DNA of 64,000 nucleotides. Origin: Nocardia bovistercoris (GTDB lineage Bacteria; Actinomycetota; Actinomycetes; Mycobacteriales; Mycobacteriaceae). Both the position numbers and the translations under genes were made by a program. This document shows positions 1 to 8,052 of the stretch, piece by piece. The stretch is from positions 48,308 to 112,307 of the forward strand of contig NZ_JADMLG010000021.1 in assembly GCF_015674855.1 (NCBI RefSeq), read 5' to 3'. The notes beneath the pieces were generated by a model. The model was not told the DNA's origin, searched no databases, and worked only from the letters and a program-made list of their open reading frames with translations. How positions within the stretch are numbered: position 1 is the first letter of the stretch; every line of letters begins with the position of its first letter.

Positions 1-606
1 CGCTCCCCCGGCTGGTCTGCCGTCGCCGAGGAAGGCATCCCGATCAGCCAGAACGACATGATGGTCACCTGGCACAGCCTGCCGACCACCGTCATGCGCC
101 ACCTCACCGCGTGGAAAGTCCCCATCCCCTCGGGCGAATCCGCCGCCTTCCTGCACTCGTGGCAACTCGCCGCGCACATGCTCGGCATCCGCGACGAATA
201 CATCCCCAACTCCTGGCCCGAAGCCGAATCCCAAGCCCGCCAAACCCTCGACCCCATCCTCAACGCCACCCCCGAAGGCATCAAACTCGCCGACATCCTC
301 CTCGACCTCGGCGCCCAACTCGACCTCACCGTCCTCAGCAGAGGCGTGCTGAGCGCCTTCACCCGCTTCCTACTCGGCGAACGCATCGCCGACTCGCTGT
401 ACATCGGCCGCGAACCCGTCTGGAGCCCGCTGCTCGAATTCAGCTGGGGCCCTTTCGTAGCCGTACGCGAAGGTCTACTCCCCGTGGTCCCCCTCGCCAA
501 AGAGACCTACTGGCTCTTCGACGAGTTCCTCCGCCGCTTCGCCCTGCTCTACCTCAACGAACTCCGCTTCACCATCAGCATCGAAATCCCTACCCGCAAC
601 CGCTGA
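1..606 (+). CDS. Oxygenase MpaB family protein (DUF2236, Lcp-like), 3'-terminal part
   Basis: The window opens inside this gene; 201 codons remain in frame before the TGA at 604. The segment NDMMVTWHSLPTTVMRHL, followed by an alpha-helical region with LGIRDEYIPNSWPEAE and TPEGIKLADILLDL, resembles the C-terminal half of DUF2236 proteins. That family includes fungal MpaB and the haem-dependent rubber oxygenase Lcp (family knowledge). The N-terminal part, which should carry a signal or anchor and further ligands, lies outside the window, so substrate and haem binding cannot be judged. A strong hairpin follows the stop. Assignment to the family is fairly sure; the exact reaction is unknown. Confidence 0.68.
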   Translation, partial: RSPGWSAVAEEGIPISQNDMMVTWHSLPTTVMRHLTAWKVPIPSGESAAFLHSWQLAAHMLGIRDEYIPNSWPEAESQARQTLDPILNATPEGIKLADILLDLGAQLDLTVLSRGVLSAFTRFLLGERIADSLYIGREPVWSPLLEFSWGPFVAVREGLLPVVPLAKETYWLFDEFLRRFALLYLNELRFTISIEIPTRNR

Positions 607-983
607 CCCGTCCTCCGGACTCCCCACCGGAGGACACCCGGCGGCGGGGGGGGGCCCCCCCCCCCCCACCCCCCGCCCCCGGGCCCCCGCGGCCCCCGCG
701 CCCGCCGCCTGCCCGACGCGGCCCGCGAGTCCGCGTTCTCACGATCGCCGCCGGGTTCCGGATCGGCGACCGCATTCCGCACCGCTCGAGGTGATCCCAA
801 TCGTTGACACCGCGGCCGTCGGGCACGACGGTCGGCTCTCGCGTCCGTGACCACCCGTTTCCCCGGATGTACCGCCCGACACCGGGCCGCGTCCCCGCTC
901 GCACATCGCGCCCGCGCGGTGGGTGCGGGGTGCTCCGCGTTGTGTCTCGGCGGTATCCGCGCGACGCAGAGGAACGGGAGACG
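607..983. other. Intergenic region with extreme G/C homopolymers
   Basis: After the hairpin at 611-634, a run of nine G (646-654) is followed directly by thirteen C (655-667) and further C-runs to about 705. I see no convincing gene; the frames open here are compositional. The last 20 bases hold the ribosome-binding site of the next gene (GGAACGGGAG at 971-980). Confidence 0.7.
611..634 (+). terminator. Hairpin terminator after the MpaB-like gene
   Basis: TCCTCCGG (611-618) is perfectly complementary to CCGGAGGA (627-634) across an 8-nt loop, five bases after the stop codon. There is no T-tract, as is common for actinobacterial hairpin terminators. Confidence 0.6.
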
Positions 984-2198
984 ATGGCGGCGAAAGAATT
1001 GCATCTCGGGGTTGCGCTCGACGGGGCGGGGGCGCATCCCGCTGCTTGGCGGGAGCCGAACTCTCGGCCCGCGGAGTTGTTCGGGCCCGCTTACTGGGTG
1101 GATCTGGTCGGCGTTGCCGAGCGCGGATTGCTCGACTTCGTGAGCATCGAGGACAGTCTCACCGTTCCGTATGAGCGGCGGGTCGACGCCGACGGCGCCA
1201 TCGACCGGGTGCGGGCGCGGCTGGACGCGCATCTGATCGCGGCGCGGGTCGCGCCCGTGACTCGGCACATCGGGCTGATTCCGACGATCACCACCACCCA
1301 TACCGAGCCGTTCCACGTGTCCACCGCTGTCGCCACGCTCGACTACACCTCGCGCGGGCGGGCCGGGTGGCAGGTCAGGGTGTCGGGAACGCCGGAGGAG
1401 GCGGCGCATTTCGGGCGGCGTGCGGTGCCCGAGCTCACCGATGCCGAACTCGCCGAGGCCGTGTCCTCGGGTGTGTTCCCGCCGCCGGTGGTCGAGTTGT
1501 TCGACGAGACCGCCGATGTCGTGGAAGTGGTGCGGCGGCTGTGGGACAGCTGGGAGGACGGCGCCGAGATTCGCGATGTCGCCGACCGGCGGTTCATCGA
1601 TCGCGACAAACTGCATTACGTCGATTTCCGGAGCAGCCATTTCAGTGTCAGAGGGCCTTCGATCACGCCGCGCCCGCCGCAGGGGCAGCCGGTGGTCGCG
1701 GCGCTGGCGCACGCGCCGCTGATCTACGAATTCGCCGCTCGCGCAGCCGATCTGGTCTTCGTCACCCCGGCGCTGGACGCAGGTCCCGACGCGGTGCTCA
1801 CCCAGGTCCGCGACGCCGCGACCCGCGTCGGACGCACGGGCGAAGCGCTGCGCGTCTACGCCGATCTGGTCGTATTCCTCGACACCGCCGCCGAATCCGG
1901 CGCGCGCCGACTGACCCGGCTCGACGAACTCGCGGGCCGCGAATTCGGTTCCGACGCGGCGATTTTCACCGGCAGCGCCGACGAACTCGCGGATCTGCTG
2001 CTGGACTGGTCCGGGCGCGGCGTCGACGGTTTCCGGCTGCGCCCCGGCGTCGCGGTGGACGACCTGAACGCCGTCGCGGATCAGCTCGTCCCGATCCTGC
2101 ACGGCCGCAATGCATTCCGCACCACTTACCCCAACGGTTCGCTGCGCGCCCTGCTCGGCCTGCCGACCACCGTCCCCAATCGTTACGCGACTGTCTGA
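984..2198 (+). CDS. LLM-class flavin-dependent oxidoreductase
   Basis: A 404-residue protein of the bacterial-luciferase-like (LLM) superfamily, which binds FMN or F420 in a TIM barrel. It opens with a beta strand (LHLGVALDGAGAHP), continues with GLLDFVSIEDS and the typical LIPTITTTHTEPFHVSTA, and then LDYTSRGRAGWQV, which matches the 'ldhlSgGRagwnvVts' signature of the NtaA/SnaA/DszA subgroup. The ATG at 984 is chosen because GGAACGGGAG precedes it and the protein then starts at the first barrel strand; an upstream in-frame start would add 60 unlikely residues. The next gene, also LLM type, begins 11 bp downstream, so the two are probably co-transcribed. Substrate unknown; xenobiotic or organosulfur oxidation is plausible. 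Confidence 0.85.
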   Translation: MAAKELHLGVALDGAGAHPAAWREPNSRPAELFGPAYWVDLVGVAERGLLDFVSIEDSLTVPYERRVDADGAIDRVRARLDAHLIAARVAPVTRHIGLIPTITTTHTEPFHVSTAVATLDYTSRGRAGWQVRVSGTPEEAAHFGRRAVPELTDAELAEAVSSGVFPPPVVELFDETADVVEVVRRLWDSWEDGAEIRDVADRRFIDRDKLHYVDFRSSHFSVRGPSITPRPPQGQPVVAALAHAPLIYEFAARAADLVFVTPALDAGPDAVLTQVRDAATRVGRTGEALRVYADLVVFLDTAAESGARRLTRLDELAGREFGSDAAIFTGSADELADLLLDWSGRGVDGFRLRPGVAVDDLNAVADQLVPILHGRNAFRTTYPNGSLRALLGLPTTVPNRYATV

Positions 2199-2209
2199 GC
2201 GAGGTCACC

Positions 2210-3571
2210 GTGAGCAATCGACGCAAGCAGGTCATTCTCGGCGCCTACCTGGGCGGGGTCAACCACCACACCGCCTGGTGGCATCCCGAGGCGGGCAGCC
2301 AGATCGATTTCAGCAGTTTCGAACACACCGCGCGCACCGCCGAACGCGGAAAGTTCGACTTCTTCTTCCTCGCGGAGGGGCTCATCCTGCGCGAACGCGC
2401 CGGGAAGATCTTCGACCAGGACATCATCGGGCGCCCGGACACCTTCACCGTGCTGGCCTCCCTCGCGGCGGTCACCGAACATCTGGGTCTGGCGGGCACC
2501 ATCAACGCCACCTTCAACGAGCCCTACGAACTGGCGCGGCGCTTCGCGAGCCTGGATCACCTCTCCGGCGGGCGCGCGGCCTGGAATGTGGTGACCTCCT
2601 TCGACGCCTTCACCGGCCAGAACTTCCGGCGCGGCGGCTTCCTCGATCCGGCCGACCGCTACGTGCGCGCCGAGCAGACGTTGAACGCCGTTCGCGCCCT
2701 GTGGGATTCGTGGGACGCCGGAGATGTGGTCGCCGACCGCGACACCGGCCGCTTCCTCGCCCGACCCGAGGCGGGCTCGTTCGCTTTCTCCGGCAGTCAA
2801 TTCGACATCTCCGGCCGGTTCACGGTGCCGCGCAGCCCGCAGGGGCGACCGGTGATCCTCCAGGCGGGCGTGTCGCCGCAGGGTCGCGATTTCGCGGCCG
2901 CCAACGCCGACGCGATCTTCTCCCCCTACGGGAAACTGCCGGAGGCCGCGGAGTTCTACCGCGACATCAAGGCGAGGGCGGTGGCGGCGGGTCGCGCGGC
3001 CGACGACATCAAGATCCTGCCCTCGGCGAGTTTCGTCCTCGGCGACACCGAGGCCGAGGCGCGCGAGAAGTACCACACGATCCGCGACGAACAGGTCACC
3101 GGGCAGACCGCGCTGATCCTGCTGGAGCAGATCTGGAACCGCGACCTGTCCGCCTACGATCCCGATGGCCCGGTCCCCGACATCGACCCCGATCCGGAGG
3201 CGCCCGCATTCATCCAGGGCCGCGCTTTCCTGCACCAGGACCGTTTCGCCACCGCCGCCCGACTGCGCGAGGTCGCCGAGGCGAAGAAGCTGTCGCTGCG
3301 CGGGGTGGTGATCGACCAGTTCGAGCGCGGCCCCCTGGTCGGCACCCCGGCCCAGGTCGCCGCGCACATCGACGACTTCGTCGACGGCGACGGCTCCGAC
3401 GGCTTCATCCTCGGCTCTCACCTGGTGCCGTGGGGCCTGGACGAATTCGTGGACCGGGTGGTTCCGCTGCTCCAGGACCGCGGCGTCCTGCGCGCCGACT
3501 ACACCGGCGTCACCCTGCGCGACAATCTCGGCCTGCGACCGCTGCCGTCGGAGGCGGTCGCTTCTCGGTAG
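2210..3571 (+). CDS. NtaA/DmoA-family FMN-dependent monooxygenase
   Basis: A 453-residue LLM protein of the NtaA/SnaA/DszA (DmoA) group: FMNH2-dependent monooxygenases acting on nitrilotriacetate, dimethylsulfide, dibenzothiophene sulfone and similar compounds. Diagnostic stretches are LGAYLGGVNHHTAWWHPEAG near the N-terminus, GKFDFFFLAEG, LDHLSGGRAAWNVVTSFD, and the C-terminal GTPAQVAAHIDDFVDGDGSDGF. The GTG at 2210 gives the usual family N-terminus; no in-frame ATG lies nearby. It sits 11 bp after the preceding LLM gene. Such enzymes need a separate flavin reductase, and none is seen beside it. The ferredoxin/reductase genes downstream more likely serve the P450. Confidence 0.88.
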   Translation: MSNRRKQVILGAYLGGVNHHTAWWHPEAGSQIDFSSFEHTARTAERGKFDFFFLAEGLILRERAGKIFDQDIIGRPDTFTVLASLAAVTEHLGLAGTINATFNEPYELARRFASLDHLSGGRAAWNVVTSFDAFTGQNFRRGGFLDPADRYVRAEQTLNAVRALWDSWDAGDVVADRDTGRFLARPEAGSFAFSGSQFDISGRFTVPRSPQGRPVILQAGVSPQGRDFAAANADAIFSPYGKLPEAAEFYRDIKARAVAAGRAADDIKILPSASFVLGDTEAEAREKYHTIRDEQVTGQTALILLEQIWNRDLSAYDPDGPVPDIDPDPEAPAFIQGRAFLHQDRFATAARLREVAEAKKLSLRGVVIDQFERGPLVGTPAQVAAHIDDFVDGDGSDGFILGSHLVPWGLDEFVDRVVPLLQDRGVLRADYTGVTLRDNLGLRPLPSEAVASR

Positions 3572-3760
3572 CCATTACAAGACTGGACGGTCTTCTGAAT
3601 CCGCCGACGACCTCCGCCCCGCGGCGGTATCGTCGGAGGCGGTTCAGGATGTGGTTCGGGAGCTCCGTGGCGGGTGCGGGCAGTCGCGCACCACGTGGGT
3701 GGACAGCGGTGCGGCCGCGTGTCCCGGTGTCGTCACAGTCGCGAGAATCGAGTTGCCGCC

Positions 3761-3988
3761 GTGAGACTCGTCGTCGATCTCAACCGTTGCCAGGGCTACG
3801 CCCAGTGCGCGTTCCTCGCCCCGAACGTCTTCACCCTGCACGGCGAGGAAGCGCTGCTCTACGACGCGGCGCCCGCCGAATCCGAGCACGCGCGGGTGTG
3901 GCAGGCCACCGCGGCCTGCCCGGTGCGTGCGATCGTCACCGACGAGGGCCCGTTCATCGAGTCGACCGCGCCGACGGGGCCGCGGTGA
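3761..3988 (+). CDS. [3Fe-4S]-type ferredoxin for P450
   Basis: A 75-residue soluble ferredoxin. Cys10, Cys16 and Cys53 (RCQGYAQC and ACPVRAI) are spaced as in single-cluster [3Fe-4S]/[4Fe-4S] ferredoxins that feed actinobacterial cytochromes P450; the missing Cys of the CX2CX2C motif (Gly/Tyr here) points to a 3Fe-4S cluster. The GTG at 3761 is chosen because the family begins with a short strand such as RLVVDLNRC; the upstream extension has no family character. Its TGA overlaps the GTG of the reductase gene (GTGA at 3985-3988), so translation is probably coupled. It likely passes electrons from that reductase to the P450 at 5452. Confidence 0.88.
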   Translation: MRLVVDLNRCQGYAQCAFLAPNVFTLHGEEALLYDAAPAESEHARVWQATAACPVRAIVTDEGPFIESTAPTGPR

Positions 3989-5415
3989 AGGTCGAGACCG
4001 GGTTCTACGCCACCGTCGCGCAGGCCCGCCGCGCCAGTCGGATAGTCATCGTCGGCGCCTCGCTCGCGGGGTTGCGCGCCGCGGAAAGCCTTCGGGCGGG
4101 CGGCTTCTCGGGTTCGCTGACGATCATCGGGGAGGAGCCGCACCCGCCCTACGATCGCCCGCCGCTGTCCAAGGCGGTGCTGCTCGGGCTGTCCGCGCCC
4201 GAACACACCGAACTGCCCGGCGATTCCGAGGTGGACGCCCGCTGGATTCTCGGCACCCGCGCCACCGGACTCGACCTGGACGCGAACCGCATCCGCCTCG
4301 ACGGCGGCGGCGAGATCGAATTCGACCAGGCCCTGCTCGCCACCGGCGTGCGCGCGCGACCGTGGCCCAACCCCGAGGAGGCCGCGCTCGACGGCGTCTT
4401 CGTCCTGCGCACCCGCGACCACGCCGCGCGGTTGGCCAGGAGTCTGGCGGCGCGCCCGAACCGGGTGCTGGTGATCGGCGGCGGCTTCACCGGCTCCGAG
4501 ATCGCCTCGGTGTGCCGCGAACTCGACCTGCCGGTCACGGTGACCGAACGCGGGCCCGCGCCGCTGGTCGGCGCACTCGGCGGGATGCTCGGCGGGATCG
4601 CCGCGCGCCTGCAGCGCGACCACGGCGTCGACCTGCGCACCGAGACCTCGGTGACCCGCCTCGATGGCGACGGGGACGGCCGGGTGGTGCGCGCGCATTT
4701 CACGCGGGGCGATCCGCTCGAGGTGGATCTCGTCGTCGTCGCGCTCGGCGCGGTCCGCAATACCGAATGGCTGGCCGATTCGGGCATCGCGGCCGGACCG
4801 CGCGGCATCGCCTGCGACACCGGCTGCCGTGTCTTCGACATCAACGGCCTGATCACCGACCACATCTTCACCGCGGGCGATGTGGCGCGCGCGCCGAATC
4901 CGCTCTACGACTACCAGATGATCGCGCTGGAGCACTGGGGCAACGCGGTCGGCCAGGCCGAGGTCGCCGCGCACAACATGCTGCACGCGGGTCGGGTGCG
5001 CCGCGCCCACCTCGAGGTGCCCGCGTTCTGGTCGAGCCAGTTCGGGGTGAACATCAAATCCGTCGGCATACCGACCTTCGCCGACCAGGTCGCCGTCACG
5101 CAGGGCTCACTGAACCAGAACCGGTTCGTCGCCACCTACGGCCATCGCGGCCGGGTGACCGCGGCGGTGTCCTTCGACCAGGGCAAGTGGATGGACTTCT
5201 ATCGCGGCCTGATCGAGTCGGCGGCGGCTTTCCCGCCCGAGTTCAGCGTGCTCGACCCGCCCGAATCCACCGAGATCCATCCCGTCCGGTGGCGTGACCC
5301 GGCGACGCTGAGCCACGGCCCGACCGTCTGCGTCACCGGCTATTTCCCCGACGAACGCACGATGTCGGTCATCGAAGGCCCGCGCGCTTCGGCAGGCCAC
5401 CACTGGCCGAGCTGA
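3985..5415 (+). CDS. FAD-dependent NAD(P)H:ferredoxin reductase
   Basis: A 476-residue reductase of the rhodocoxin/putidaredoxin reductase class. It has an N-terminal FAD dinucleotide-binding motif (IVIVGASLAGLRAAESLR, about residues 15-32), the PYDRPPLSK segment that contacts FAD, a second NAD(P)-binding motif (VLVIGGGFTGSEIASV) and a second FAD segment (DHIFTAGDVA). A Reductase_C-like domain follows, with HWGNAVGQAEVAAHNM and FWSSQFGVNIKSVG. About 50 extra residues at the C-terminus end in ASAGHHWPS. The GTG start overlaps the ferredoxin stop. Together with the ferredoxin and the downstream P450 it forms a class I P450 electron chain. Confidence 0.9.
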   Translation: MKVETGFYATVAQARRASRIVIVGASLAGLRAAESLRAGGFSGSLTIIGEEPHPPYDRPPLSKAVLLGLSAPEHTELPGDSEVDARWILGTRATGLDLDANRIRLDGGGEIEFDQALLATGVRARPWPNPEEAALDGVFVLRTRDHAARLARSLAARPNRVLVIGGGFTGSEIASVCRELDLPVTVTERGPAPLVGALGGMLGGIAARLQRDHGVDLRTETSVTRLDGDGDGRVVRAHFTRGDPLEVDLVVVALGAVRNTEWLADSGIAAGPRGIACDTGCRVFDINGLITDHIFTAGDVARAPNPLYDYQMIALEHWGNAVGQAEVAAHNMLHAGRVRRAHLEVPAFWSSQFGVNIKSVGIPTFADQVAVTQGSLNQNRFVATYGHRGRVTAAVSFDQGKWMDFYRGLIESAAAFPPEFSVLDPPESTEIHPVRWRDPATLSHGPTVCVTGYFPDERTMSVIEGPRASAGHHWPS

Positions 5416-5451
5416 CACCCGACGCCCCGGCGGAGCAGGAAGGACCTACCC

Positions 5452-6657
5452 ATGGCGACCGAGGAACTGCTGCGGGAGATCATGGATCCGGCCAATCGCG
5501 CCGATCCCTACCCCCTGTGGGCCGAGTTGCGCCGCACGCGCGTGGCCCGCCAGGACACCGGCGCCTACATGGTCGGCGGCTATCACGACGTGCTCGCGCT
5601 GCTGCACGATCCTCGGGTCAGTTCGGATCGGCGGCACCGCACCGGAGCCGCGGACGCCGTCTCCGATGGCGAAGCGCAGTTTCCCGGCGCGGCGAATCCG
5701 CCGTTCATCCGGTTGGATCCACCCGAACACGACCGGTTGCGCCGCATGCTCACCCGGCCGTTCGGGCCGCCGCACTCCCCCGACCGCGTCGACTCCATGC
5801 GCGCGGAACTGCACGCCATCGTGGTGTCGCTGGTCGACGAACTCGTGGACCGCGATCGCGTGGACCTGGTCGATGACTTCGCCTACCCGTTCCCGGTCAC
5901 GGTGATCTGCCGTCTGCTCGGGGTGCCGAAGCAGGACGAGCCGCGCTTCCACGTGTGGGCCGACGCGCTGGTCGCCGCCATCGACCCGACCGGGCAGACC
6001 ACCGCCGAGCAGGCGCAGCTGGAGATGGCGCGGTACATGGCCGGGCTGATCGCCGAACGGCGCGAGTCGCCCCGCGACGACATGCTGACCGGACTCGTGG
6101 CCGACGAGGGGCCCGACGGCACGCTCACCCTGCCGGAGTTGATCGTGAACGCGATCCTGTTGTTCATCGCGGGTCACGAGACCACGGTGAACCTCATCAC
6201 CAACGGCATGCTCACCCTGTTCCGCGACCCGGAGCTGCTCGAGCGTCTGCGGCGGTCGCCGGAACTGATGCCGATGGCGGTGGAGGAACTGTTGCGTTTC
6301 GAACCGCCGGTGCAGATGATTCCGAATCGCACGCCGTTGGCCGATATCGAGATCGACGGTGTCACGATTCCCGCCGGGTCGCAGTTGATTCTGGGGCTGG
6401 CCTCGGGCAATCGCGATCCGCGCCGGTTCGACGATCCCGACCGGTTCGTCCCCGACCGTCCCGATATTCGCCATCTCGGCCTCGGCAGCGGCGTGCACAG
6501 TTGTTTCGGCGCACCGCTGGCGCGGCTGGAGGGCCAGATGGCGTTGACCGAAATCATTCGGCGCCTGCCGAATCCGCGTCTCGCGCAGGATCCGCCGCCG
6601 TATCGACCCAATCCCGTACTGCGCGGTCCGCGCCATTTGCTGGTCGACTGCGGCTGA
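5452..6657 (+). CDS. Cytochrome P450
   Basis: A 401-residue soluble bacterial P450 monooxygenase. It shows the I-helix oxygen-activation motif AGHETT (residues 240-245), the K-helix ExxR (EELLR), and the haem-binding loop LGLGSGVHSCFG with Cys351 as axial ligand. The N-terminal DPANRADPYPLWAELR is also typical. AGGAAGGA lies just upstream of the ATG. It is 36 bp behind the ferredoxin reductase gene, so it is the likely terminal oxidase of the ferredoxin/reductase pair. The substrate cannot be read from sequence; the two flavin monooxygenases upstream suggest a shared catabolic route. Confidence 0.93.
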   Translation: MATEELLREIMDPANRADPYPLWAELRRTRVARQDTGAYMVGGYHDVLALLHDPRVSSDRRHRTGAADAVSDGEAQFPGAANPPFIRLDPPEHDRLRRMLTRPFGPPHSPDRVDSMRAELHAIVVSLVDELVDRDRVDLVDDFAYPFPVTVICRLLGVPKQDEPRFHVWADALVAAIDPTGQTTAEQAQLEMARYMAGLIAERRESPRDDMLTGLVADEGPDGTLTLPELIVNAILLFIAGHETTVNLITNGMLTLFRDPELLERLRRSPELMPMAVEELLRFEPPVQMIPNRTPLADIEIDGVTIPAGSQLILGLASGNRDPRRFDDPDRFVPDRPDIRHLGLGSGVHSCFGAPLARLEGQMALTEIIRRLPNPRLAQDPPPYRPNPVLRGPRHLLVDCG

Positions 6658-6843
6658 TTACGATTCGGCGAAATCCATTGCGTCCATGACGGTTGACGTG
6701 CGCCCGTGATCATTGTCATATTCGGTCACGCGACCAGGTGAAATACGTCGACCTCGGATGTGGACCGCCCGCTCCGGCGGCGCGGAATCGGGAGTGCGCC
6801 GATCGGTTACCGAGCCGATGGGACCGCACCTGCCCGACGCCAT

Positions 6844-6889
6844 AGATTCGCACGAATCTTATTCGTACACAACATATTTGCGCGAATCT
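6844..6889. promoter_or_regulatory. Palindromic operator candidate with a third half-site
   Basis: AGATTCG (6844-6850) and CGAATCT (6853-6859) form a perfect inverted repeat around a 2-bp centre. The same half-site CGAATCT recurs at 6883-6889, 30 bp further on (about three helical turns). This spacing suits cooperative binding of a dimeric regulator. Regulator and target are unknown. Confidence 0.35.
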
Positions 6890-7141
6890 CAGCCGCCATG
6901 CCTGCCGCGCGGATGATCTGCCTCGGGCACACCGCACGGGCGACCCCGAGCACGCAGGCACGGGCCGCGCAATCCCGTGGCTGAGAGCGTCGCACATGGT
7001 AGAGACCACGACGCGCCTTCGGCAATGCGCCATGGCAATTCCCTCGGAACCCCCCATCGCGGCGCACAGTGCGTCACCCTGGTCACACGGGGGATGCATC
7101 ACACCATCGTGAATGTCAGCCCGTCTGTACTAATCTCGATC

Positions 7142-7171
7142 TTGCTGTCGCCGATGGGAGTCGCGTATCTG
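7142..7171 (+). promoter_or_regulatory. Candidate promoter of the amidase gene
   Basis: TTGCTG at 7142-7147 and TATCTG at 7166-7171 are separated by 18 bp, a reasonable -35/-10 pair. It would place transcription start about 27 bp before the GTG at 7205. This rests on motif reading only. Confidence 0.3.
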
Positions 7172-7204
7172 CGCGGAACGGCGAGGCAAGGGGAGGAGGG
7201 AGTC

Positions 7205-7981
7205 GTGTCGTGGACAGGGGATCCCGTGTGGTTGGCCGATGTGCTACGCGCGGAGGGGCTCTCGGTCATCGAACATCTGGGCTGGCGAGATCGCGGCCAC
7301 GGTGATTTCGCCGATATCCGCGGCGTGCTGTGTCACCACACCGGTGGCGGCGGGCCCGACGACTGGCGGATCGTGCAGAACGGCAGACCGGATCTGGAAG
7401 GACCGCTCGCCCAACTGGTTCTCGAACGCGACGGCGCGTATCGCGTGATCGCGGCGGGCGTGTGCTGGCACGCCGGACGCGGGCGTTGGCCCGGCTGGCC
7501 GACGAACAACGCCAACTACCACGTCATCGGCATCGAAGCGGTGTCGCGCGGAGACGGTTCGGACTGGACCGCCGTGCAACTCGACGCCTACAAGCGCGGA
7601 TGCGCGGCGATCCTGCGCCGAATAGGCCGCGGCGCGGGCGATTGCGTCGCGCATCGCGAGTACAGCACCGAGGGAAAGATCGACCCGGCGGGTATCGACA
7701 TGGACCGGTTCCGCCGCGAAGTCCAGGCTTTGATCGAGGGAAGGGATACGCCGATGAGCGCAGCGGAGGTCAAGCAGATCCAGGACTTCGTGGCGGGGTT
7801 CTGCGGTCCGATCGGCAGTGATGTCAAGGACATTCGCGAACAACTATGCGGCCTCGCCCAGCGCGACACGGGCGAGTACGACGGGTGGCCGCAGCTGGGG
7901 GGACGCACGGTGGTCGACGCGCTCGCGGAGATCATGAAGCGGCTCGATAAACTCGAGCACGGCGCCGCGCCCCCGGTGTGA
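7205..7981 (+). CDS. N-acetylmuramoyl-L-alanine amidase-type peptidoglycan hydrolase
   Basis: A 258-residue protein with an Amidase_2/PGRP-like catalytic domain (about residues 5-175), which cleaves the lactyl-Ala bond of peptidoglycan. Zinc ligands are expected at His44 (VLCHHTGG) and at the late HREYSTEGKIDP motif; CWHAGRG and NYHVIGIEA are also characteristic. The C-terminal 80 residues (AEVKQIQDFVAGF onward) resemble the linker or helical tail of actinophage and actinobacterial lysins. No signal peptide is visible, so it is either released by lysis or domesticated from a phage. No other phage genes are present. The GTG is fixed by GGGGAGGAGGGA 5-7 bases upstream. Confidence 0.85.
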   Translation: MSWTGDPVWLADVLRAEGLSVIEHLGWRDRGHGDFADIRGVLCHHTGGGGPDDWRIVQNGRPDLEGPLAQLVLERDGAYRVIAAGVCWHAGRGRWPGWPTNNANYHVIGIEAVSRGDGSDWTAVQLDAYKRGCAAILRRIGRGAGDCVAHREYSTEGKIDPAGIDMDRFRREVQALIEGRDTPMSAAEVKQIQDFVAGFCGPIGSDVKDIREQLCGLAQRDTGEYDGWPQLGGRTVVDALAEIMKRLDKLEHGAAPPV

Positions 7982-8005
7982 TCCGAAACCTGTTGCCGTC
8001 CAGCA

Positions 8006-8037
8006 CATCCCGCGCGCGACGAGGCGCGCGCGGGATG
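8006..8037. terminator. Bidirectional terminator between convergent genes
   Basis: A perfect 13-bp stem (8006-8018 with 8025-8037, arms starting CATCCCGCG) and a 6-nt loop lies between the ends of the amidase and FkbM methyltransferase genes, which converge. No T-tract is present. Confidence 0.75.
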
Positions 8038-8052
8038 CCGCGGCCGTGACGC

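Larger units (their letters stand above)
6658..7204. other. 547-bp intergenic region with a palindromic site and a candidate promoter
   Basis: No convincing gene. It holds an inverted repeat at 6844-6859 with a third half-site at 6883-6889 (listed separately), a sigma70-like promoter near 7142-7171 and a strong purine-rich ribosome-binding site (7188-7201) for the amidase. The A+T content around 6840-6890 is clearly above the surroundings, as expected for a control region. Confidence 0.6.

Noticed and set aside
6658..7204. tRNA or small structured RNA in the long spacer
   Set aside because: No cloverleaf with a T-loop GTTCGANTC pattern and paired acceptor stem was found here or in the other long spacers.
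7205..7981. Prophage remnant around the amidase
   Set aside because: Only this one lysin-like gene is present; no integrase, capsid, tail or attachment repeats were found nearby.
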